From Varanus komodoensis (Eukaryota; Chordata; Lepidosauria; Squamata; Varanidae): 64,000 bases of DNA. Position 1 is the first letter of the stretch; each line of letters begins with the position of its first letter. The position numbers and the translations under genes are program-made. Shown in pieces: positions 12,301 to 21,300 of the stretch. Where the stretch lies: assembly GCF_004798865.1 (NCBI RefSeq), contig NW_025336598.1, positions 28,149,935 through 28,213,934 of the forward strand, read 5' to 3'. The notes under the pieces were generated by a model. It had not been told where the DNA came from and made no database searches. It saw nothing but the letters and a program-made list of their open reading frames with translations.

Positions 12301-15300
12301 AGTTTCAGGAAGGGGTTTTTCCGGCTCTAAATTGAACCCAGAACGCTCTGTGTGCGAAGCAGGTGCTCTCGCTACACCGCTGCCCCTGACTCACTAGGAC
12401 AGCCAGCAATGAGAATGACTCGAGGCTGCAATCCCGTCACGCTTACTAAGGAGTAAGCACCACTGAACAACTATTGTTGGAACGCCCCTCTGAGTAAACA
12501 TGCAGAGGCTTAATGTCCGTTTCATGACTTTACTTCCGCGTCGCACATTAGATATGGAGGTGCTTTCGCTTTGCTTACTACTAATTCGCAGTACTCCGCC
12601 CAGGTCCTGAGCTAGGAGGTCACCAAGGATCAGTTCAGAACCTGCAGCCCTGCAGGTGTGAGGCGGGCAGTGCTGCTGGGCACGCGCAGGGCCTCTTCGC
12701 CACACAAAGCAGCCCACAACGAATGCGGAACCGGCGTGAGGGGTGGCTTTGTGCGCCAAAATCTTTGACCTGCAGTTACGCTTCCAGCTGCCATGGGACC
12801 CTTTTACTTTAGAAACCAAAGCCTCCATCCTATGCATGTTTGGACTGAAAAAGACCAACAACCCTCAGTAACCTTTTTTTGGGGGGAGGGGGAGTTAGTC
12901 TCAGCATAAACGGGGCTACATTTTGAGATCTGGTCCGCTATAATGAAGGTGGCAAGGAAATCTCGACTGTCCCGCTTGGTTTCTGTTCCTGGCATTTCAG
13001 ATGCAACATTTGTTTTCATTTGGCAATCAACTGCATTGATTTCTCTGAGGTTTGTTTTTCAAAGTAAGTATTGAATTCAGAGAATTTTTTTACTCCTATC
13101 TATGGCAACAACACTGAGATCTAGGAGCTACATCGACCACACTCTACAGATGCCCCCCTCCCCCCAAAGTACTTGCAATTCCGGAGACAACTGCCACCAA
13201 GCATCTCCCCAGAAGCCCTCATGGCAAACACCTTTTCCAAACCTCCCGTAGAATTCAGCTTCCTTCTCTAGGCAAAAGCACTGCACGCTTCCTGTTACAT
13301 AAAGGGGAGCGCAGCCAATGACGGCAGCCCAGCCAATGACAGCTGCCCGGCCACATTCTAATTGGCTGACCCGGTGATTATTTTTTTTACGTGCATCGAC
13401 AGCAATAATTAAGCCATTGGTAAAAATAGGCAATGGTTCCTTGACCTGCAAAGAACTGGAGTTCTGAGGATTTCTTGTCAAGGTTGCTGGCGTAGAGAGA
13501 ATAATGTACAAAGGATCAAAATGGAAATAATCACAGCATCTATTTGGCTACTGAAATCAGATACTTATACAAGCTATGGAAGCAGTGGAGAATACATTAC
13601 CGTCCACTCTGCTTCTCCTCGAATGAAAGGAATTGTTGCTAGGCGAGCGCACAATTTGAACGGGGATTAAAATGGACAGTGTTCTCATTACATAATATCA
13701 AAACGAATTTTTCCCCTTCCTCCCGAACAGCACAAAATGGATGGAATCCAAAGCTTGAGTCTAAACCTCATTAACAGGAAATGCGCCTAGGACCCTGCTT
13801 GGGTGAAACAGTTGCCAGGTTTACGGTCATTGTATTGATAATGAAAACGTCTTCACGTGGCTTCTAGCAGTGTATAAAACCTAATAGCACAAGCAAGGCC
13901 AGCCAGTTTCAACTAATCCAAAGAGCCTTTTTAAAACTTTCCTTGTTTTTATTTGTATCATTGTGAGCATTTCTGAAGAGTGCTATGTAATACAAGAACT
14001 GTTAACATTTGATTAGCTACCAGTTTGATTCGCTACATGGGTAGATTCGGGTTCAGCTCCCCCATCAGCCACATGTTACTGGATGAAGGGCCACGTGGGT
14101 ATGTTTTAGCCTAGCCTACCTCCTAGCACTGTTCAGACAATGAAAGTTTGGGGGTGGGAGGGAGGTCCTTTGCTCCCTCCTAAGTCCCCTAGAGGAAAAG
14201 TGGGGTGCATATAAACGACGTATCACCGTCTTGCGTGCCCACTTCCGTATTGTTCTTGAAGAGCAGCTTGCCTGCTCAACAGCACAGATCTCTGCTCTTC
14301 GGAAAGAAACTTACTGAGGATGTGGAACTTGTTCGTCTGCATGCACATATCTCGCAGCATGTCAGCACTTGTCAGCAAACATTTGAACAGTTTCCCCCTA
14401 TTCCAGCGAAACAGACCAGCTGATTTCCGGGCTCTTTCTTTCCAAATACATGGTTTCAGCAGGATCCTACATAGATCCATTCAGAAGAAATTCCAGTTGA
14501 GTTCAGCCCCTGGTACCAGGCACAGTACTGCAGCCAAAATCCCACAGTAGCCTTGGAAAGGTGCCCAGTGCTCGAGTTTTGCTTCAATTAAAGCCCAAGA
14601 GGCGGAAACGGATTCAAAACCCCATTGAAATCAATGGGACTCACATCGAAGCGCTGCGTGCTCTCAAAAGCATTTCCCCAAAGAGGTCTTTTTCCAGGCA
14701 CCTGGCTGGGGACAAGAACAAGCTTTGCCACGCTCCCACTTGCCTAGAGGTGGCTTTGGGGAAGGTTGATTCCATCCAGAACTTTCTCTCTGCCACCCCG
14801 AGTGTAGGAATTATTTATGCAGTATGCCTCTAAGCTGAATAAAACTTTTCTTTTTTTGGATGGATGGATGGAACAGAAATGCTAATATTCCTGAATCAAG
14901 CAACTGTGCTACGTGTTTTGTCTTTCTGGCATCGTTAGTGATGCACAATTAATACGACACGTCAGTCAGTCGTCTCGAGGAAAAAAGAAGGGAAGGGATG
15001 GCCCACACGTGAGACGGATCTTAAAGGAAGCAGGTCTGGCTGTCCCCTGGATTGCGTCGGTGTCAACAAGCCATTCATTCGCCCCTGGAAATCTGGCACG
15101 GCGTTTTTCTCGGGCTTGCCTCGCACAAGCGTCTCTTCGCCTTGCGCAGACTCGCGGCTGCTGGCCAGTCCTGGGCACGCACCGAGCCGGGGGCGCTTCT
15201 CCCGGGCAAAAAGGATGCTTGGCTGCTTCTCTCGGGCTGGCACGTTTTCCGAGGAAGCCCCCACGGCCATCGCCTGCAGACGCGCCAATGAACCGATCGA

Positions 15301-18300
15301 CCGGGTCGGTGGATCGACTTGAAAGGCCCCCGGGAGCCACGGCCGCAGCGCACGAGTGCTTTGCGGAGCTGGACTGGGCGAACCGGAGCAAGGCGCGCTC
15401 CGAAGTCGCGCCTGCGGGGTGGAGGGTTCCCAGGTGGAGAGGGTTCCCGGGTGCTTTCGAGTGCAGTGGCGAGGCATGGGCGCCCTCACAAGGCTCAGGC
15501 TCAGGCTCAGGCTCAGGCCGTCCGTCAATGCGCGCGGGGCGCCTATTCCAGACCCGGCTTGCCTTCTCCGCCTAGCTTGGCCTTCGCCAAACGGACTAAC
15601 GCACCCGATCGCATCTGAGCACCCAGACACAGGTTGCTTCAATCATCTGGCAGAGTAAGGAGGGCTTCTTGCGGCAGAGGCCCCCGGCCATTTCGTGGTG
15701 GCCTGGCCCCCGCTCAGCGCCCGGGGCGCCGCGGCCTGCCCAGATGCGCGCCCTCCCGCCGCCAGGCCTCACGGGCGAGCCCCTTTCTCCCGCGGCGGCT
15801 TCAAGCTCAGCCGCCTCGGGAGCGCGGGGCGCACGCCGCGCAGCCCCGCGCAATGCCAGGGGCGCGGAGGGGCGCCACGGCTCGGACGCCCGCTCTCTGT
15901 CCGGTTTCCCCCTTTGGGAACGGGGGCGGGCAACGCCCTGCTTACTGGTTTATCCGTTTCATCGCTCTCTCCCGCTTTTCCTCATGCAAGGGAAGGCGGC
16001 CTTCCTTCTTCCTCTCCAGTTATCCTCACAACAACCCTGTGAGGTAGGTCAGGCTGAGTGTCGCTGACCCAGCTAGAACTACGCCGTGAGCGCTGTGGCC
16101 CAGCGGGGAGAACCCGGAGAACCCCAGTCGCAGCCCAGCACTAACCATTATGCCACACTGTTTTCATGTTTCCTGCCTATTGGTTACTTTTTATTGCATT
16201 AGGTAGGGATATACAGTACCTTCCCCTTGATCATACTAGCTGTCACATAGTCAAGAAGCTACCTAATCATTTATCCTCATCATTTTGCGCCCTGATTTAT
16301 TTTTCTTCTCGCCAGGACCACGAGACAGCTTACATAAAACGCCCCCGCTGCTCCGCTCGATTTTCTCCCGCCAACAACCCCGTGAGGTAGGTCAGGCTGA
16401 GAGGCCGTGGCCGACCCCAAGTCACCCGTGAGCGTCACGGCTGAGCGGGGCCTTTCGAACCGGGCTCTCCCGGGCCCCGTCCAGCGCTCCTGCCCCGGCG
16501 GCGCTGGCCCAGACCTGGCCTCCCGCACGGGCGCGTCTCCAGCCGCTGCCGGGCCGCCGAGAGCAAGCGAGGGCCCTGCACCGAGCCGGGCAGCCCGGCA
16601 GCCCCGCCGGCTGCGCCAGCCGCGCGTCCCTTTAATCAGTTCTGCTCGCCGGGCTAAATTAAAGCGATGATGGAAACACTCCCCGCTTCGGCCACGGCAG
16701 GGACCTGTAGGGAAACGGTCCATTAAGTCCGGATCCGGAGCTATTTATAGAGGAGAGCGACGCCCGGGGGACGAGCTCGCGTCGCCTCCGGCTCCCAGGC
16801 AGCGCCCGCCGGTGGGCGCAAGGGCTCAGCCCTGCGGTTCTGAGGCCGATTGGACACAGCACCTGAATTCTGGTGTAACGGGAGCATTTGCGGCTGCAGT
16901 CCTTAGACACCGCTGAACTCAACCGGGCTGACTTCTAAACAGACACGCAACGGGATTGCGTGGCTTCTCTGTCGTGGGAGGATCCTTGCACCTTCCTTTG
17001 CCTAAGTTAAAACATCAGTGCGACGTCGCTGTGCGTGCACCACGTTTGCTCTTGCAGCCCGGTCCTCCCTGTGCTCAGCCAGAAGCAAGTCCCTCCCGAG
17101 GCCAGGGGGCCTCACGCCCAAAGAAGCGCGCAAAAGACCGGAACAACCAGGCTGCGCCTCCAGGCACATTTGCGCGCAAAGAAGGGCTCGCGCGCCCCGG
17201 GCGGCTGAGACCCGAGCAGCTCTGGCGACTGAATGCATCTGTGCTCCCACCCCGCTTTCCTTTGGCAAGGGGCTGCCCGTCGCCATCTTCCCGCCCACCC
17301 TCGTTTCCCCGCGACTACCCCGGCTGGGAAGGCGTTATAAAGAAATCTAGAGAGGCAGACAGGGTTGTTATCGGAATGAATCTCTGTCTGCAACGGGAGC
17401 AGGCCGATGGTATATTATTTGCTCCCCCTTCCTGCCTTCATTCCGGGCCGCCGGAGCGCTGACTGGCTGCCAGCCCCCCTATCTCCCGGGCGCAGCAGAC
17501 TGACGAATGGCCCTTTAATAAGGCCCTCGTTAATCTTTCTCCCCCAGGAGATCAGTATTTTCTGGGCCGATAAGGTTGAAAAATTCCAGACAGTGAGATG
17601 TGGCAAAGCAGCCCCACGCAGCCTGGTAGCGTGCAGCGAGGCGCCCCCGCCCCCTTTTCTCTGCCCGGCAACTTCGACTGACCCCCCCCCCCACTCGCTG
17701 AAGTCGAGCCGGCAGGAGGAAGCGGAGCGACGCCGCAGGCTTCAGCGAGCCCGGATCTGGGGCAGCGAGGCCACGGGCGAAGGCAGGCGGACAGGCAGGA
17801 GGAGAAAGGAGGCTGGCGCTGGAAGGGAGCTGCGGCCTGCGGCGCTTCGCCGCGCACCCCCGTCCCGCCTCGGGAGGCCCGCTGGGAACACGCAGCGCTG
17901 TTTCTCTCCCCGCAGCAAACGCCCGACGCGCGCCAAGCACTCGGGCTTGTGGCCCCGAACACGCGTCTTTCTGGGTGCTCCGCCCGCGGCGCAAGAGCGA
18001 GCTCAGCTCCGGGCAGGGCTGGCCCGCGCCGCTCGTCCTCGCCGCCTTCGGACAGCAGGGGGCGCAAGAGACCACCGCGCGGCTCGGCGCGCCTCGCTCC
18101 CAGCGAACGGCCGGGAAGGGGGAAAGCGGCGCTGCGCCCGCCGCAGCACCCCGCCTCCCCTCCCGAAACGAATTTGGGGTATCGCTCACTCAGCGGGAGG
18201 AGGAAAGAGAGGAGGAGCGCCCCGCTGCCCTTCCGCTCCCTTTCTGAGCCATCTCAAGATAAAAGAGGTGGCCTACTTGCTTTGTGAGCCAACCGAGCGC

Positions 18301-21300
18301 CTGCTATCCTTCCAGGAGCGGAGCGACGCGTGCAGGAGAGAGATAAAAGCTCCGGCCCCGATTTCGGACCCGAGACGAGCGCGACGGAGCGGGCAGGGGC
18401 AGGGGCAGGGGCGGGCGGGCGGAGGGACAGGAAACCGCGCGCGGTGTGTCTTACCGCATATCTTGAGTCCGATTTTCTTCGTGCAGCCGTGAGCCACACC
18501 GCACCAGGTGTCATAGGCTAAAAGGAACAGAAACAAAGGGGTTACGCCCTGCAGAAGGCGGTCGGGCCAGCACAGCCTGCTTCACAATCCCCAGTCGAAG
18601 CTGCAGATCTGCCTCGAAACCTCGCAATACTCCACACGTAAACAGATGTTTTAGTAGCAGCACCGGTATCAGTCACTCCCCTATGCATAAAAAAGTACCA
18701 CGAGGTGACTGCTCAAACTGAAACGTTATTATTATTATTATTATTATTATTTAATCAAAGTAAGGTGAGGTAGATGTCATTACCTTGGAAGGGGAATCTA
18801 ATTGACCTTATGCAAACACCGCCCTGACCGAAAGCCTACAAGTCCCCAGAATTTAGGTTTATATGAGATACACAGGCAGGACAGCAGCTGCTCCATGCTG
18901 AATACGGTGTTTTAAATTTTATTTTTCTATTTTCTGCTCTCACGGGACCTAGGAATTCACGATTACACGAAATGGATTATCCTCGAGACGATCAAGGATA
19001 TCTTTGGTGTGAACACATGCCCTGGCCGCACGTAGGAGGCCTGAGGTCAGAATTTCAGGCTGCACCCTTCCGCGTTGGCATTTGAAACGAAACGAAACGA
19101 AACAAGCGCGTTGAGTGAAAACCGGGCAGATTGCAAGAGGTGGTCCTGACAAGCCGCTGCGGCGCCTGCCTGGTTCTCTGAGCCTGATCATGGCCGCTCA
19201 GGCGTCCGGGCTGGCAGAAGTCTTTGTTCTGCCATCACGGAACCGCCGCAACAGAAAGAAGCCACGTGCCTTCGCCAAAGCTTTCTGCCAGCGCCCTCTC
19301 TGGAGCCTCCATCAATCCCTCGCCCCAAGTTGATGTTCGTGGCCCGATCATAATTGTAGTCGAGAGACGTGCTCTCCTTCGCGAAGAGACTTGAGGCATT
19401 TGCTGGGATCGAAGGAGGGAGGAGCGCCCGGAGCACTGAGCCGGCTCGCCCACAAATTGGGTCCCATCCGCACGAGGGGAGGGGAAAACGCAGCTGGAAA
19501 GGACCCGAACGTCTCCTCATAATTTACTGGCAGGGCTCCAGGAAAGTGGCAGCTTAAAATAAACGGGCATGAAATGGGGTCATGGAAGAGTTCAAGAATT
19601 AATTGGGTGAAAAATAGTATTTGACTAGATGATCCGACTTGCATGACTAGGTTGCAGCTGGAGCGACTGGTCGGGGAGACGAAATCGAAGGCCCCTCACG
19701 TCGTTTCGCGCCCCCTTTGCGCGGCTCCGCATCCAGCCCGCTCCGCCCGCTCGGGCGCTTGGACAGCCGCTGGCGCTGTCCAGCCCTGGTGGTGCTGAAG
19801 GCGGGCGGGAGGCGGCGGCGACCTTCAGCGGGCGAGGAAGGCGTTGCCCAAGAGGCCTGGCCGGGAGTGGAGCGCACGGGAGTGAAGCGGTGAGCCCCCT
19901 TTCGGCCTGAGGTGAGCGAGGGGCCTCCTCCACCTCTTGTGAAACCCGCAGATGGTTTTGCCACATGGCGAGGTCCCGCTGTGGGTTTCAGCGCGGAGCG
20001 GAGCGGAGCAGAGCAGAGCAAAGAGGAACCACACAAGAAACAGAACATCCTCCCTCCCACGGCCCACGCACAGGCACCAGGAGAATCGTAGGAGAAAGAG
20101 AACTGATTTCTGCCATCCACATCCCAGAGGGCCAGAGGCACATGAGAAGGGGAAATTGGCTCTATTACAGAAGGCTATAGTACTAAGTTCCACTCAATTC
20201 AGTGGAATTTACTTCAGAGGAAACTTGCTTGCTTTAAATCTGCAATGTTTGCAACTGTGGTGTGAATTACTAAGTCAGATCCTAATGGATCCTCAGTGTT
20301 TATGTATCTTAGAGGGAACCAATATTTTGCAATACTGCTCAAACTTTGACGAGTCTTAAATAAGACCCAGGTGACATCACCCAGTTGTCCCAAAGCAGGT
20401 TAAATACAAAGCCAAATGCTATTTAAATAAAAGCACCCTAAGGTGGAATTCAGCTACTTGATTATAGGAAATTTCATTGGAAATTAATAATTTCCAGCCC
20501 TCTTCCTTCAACCTGGAAGAAACTAGCAAGCGAGCAAAACAAGGAGGTGGGATAGGATTTGTATAGCCATAAATAATACATGTCAAATCGAAATTTAAAC
20601 CCTTTCTTAGATTATGAAAGGTCGACCATTGCCCACACATGCTGCACAAGAGTAAAGCTGGGCCCGCAATTTGTGTGTGCAGGAACACGCACTTCTGCAG
20701 CTGGAACGTGACTGCTTTCCTTTGGACTTAATGTCCAACGACTTCCACAGAACTTCCTCTCAGGTAACAGTGCAGCTGGACCGCCCAATTCTGTGCACCT
20801 TCATTCGAAAGTCAGTCTCCGCTGACGCCCCTTTTCCTCTTTCAGTGTTCACAGGAGGGCAGTCCTAAAATTCAGCGTGAGAGTGCGGCAAGCGATACAG
20901 AAGGGACGTCGCTGGCCCCTTGGATGAACGGGTCGTGAACCAAGGCAAGCCACGAGGGGCCCCTCGCCCCTCGGCTCCGCCCACAGGGCCTGCGGGGCGT
21001 GCGCGTCGGCCCGCGAGAGGGAGAGGCGCGCCGTCCTCTCAGGGCCGCCTGCAGGGGGCGCGCTCCGTGCCTGCAGGAGGCGAGGCGGGAACGTGGGCTT
21101 TGCTCAGAGAAATGATGGCGCGCTGCAGAACGGCAGATTTTTGCACGGGGTTGGAGGGCGAAAGGGTGTGAGAACTGGAAAAACAGACGACAGGAACATG
21201 CGATAAAATAAAACGCGCCCGGAGGCGCTGTGGGAGAAGGGAGCCTCGGGAAGAGAGGCCAAGTGAAGCGTGCAAGGTGGGAGGCAGGGAGGGAGCGGCA

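Larger units (their letters stand above)
15150..18440. promoter_or_regulatory. CpG-dense block upstream of exon 4, ending at exon 3
   Basis: High CpG by eye from about 15.15 to 15.93 kb and 16.38 to 18.44 kb, interrupted by an AT-rich stretch. It carries a CTCF-like motif at 18052 and a G-rich tract at 18391. Long open frames on both strands are base-composition artefacts. Confidence 0.6.
6897..18454 (-). other. GAD1: GAD1 intron 3
   Basis: About 11.6 kb. It holds three CpG-dense blocks (to 8.4, 9.0-10.3 and 15.1-18.4 kb), an AT-rich middle with a promoter/enhancer-like motif cluster at 13.28-13.90 kb, a perfect X-box, a plus-strand TATA element, SINE copies at 15.9-16.5 kb and two palindromic repeats. 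I see no further coding exon. The stretches 10.46-12.3 and 13.9-15.0 kb look like unremarkable intron. Confidence 0.75.

Noticed and set aside
17407-18492. Open frame of 361 codons on the plus strand
   Set aside because: Lies in a CpG-dense block, has Arg/Ala/Pro bias and no domain, and runs antisense over GAD1 exon 3. A composition artefact.
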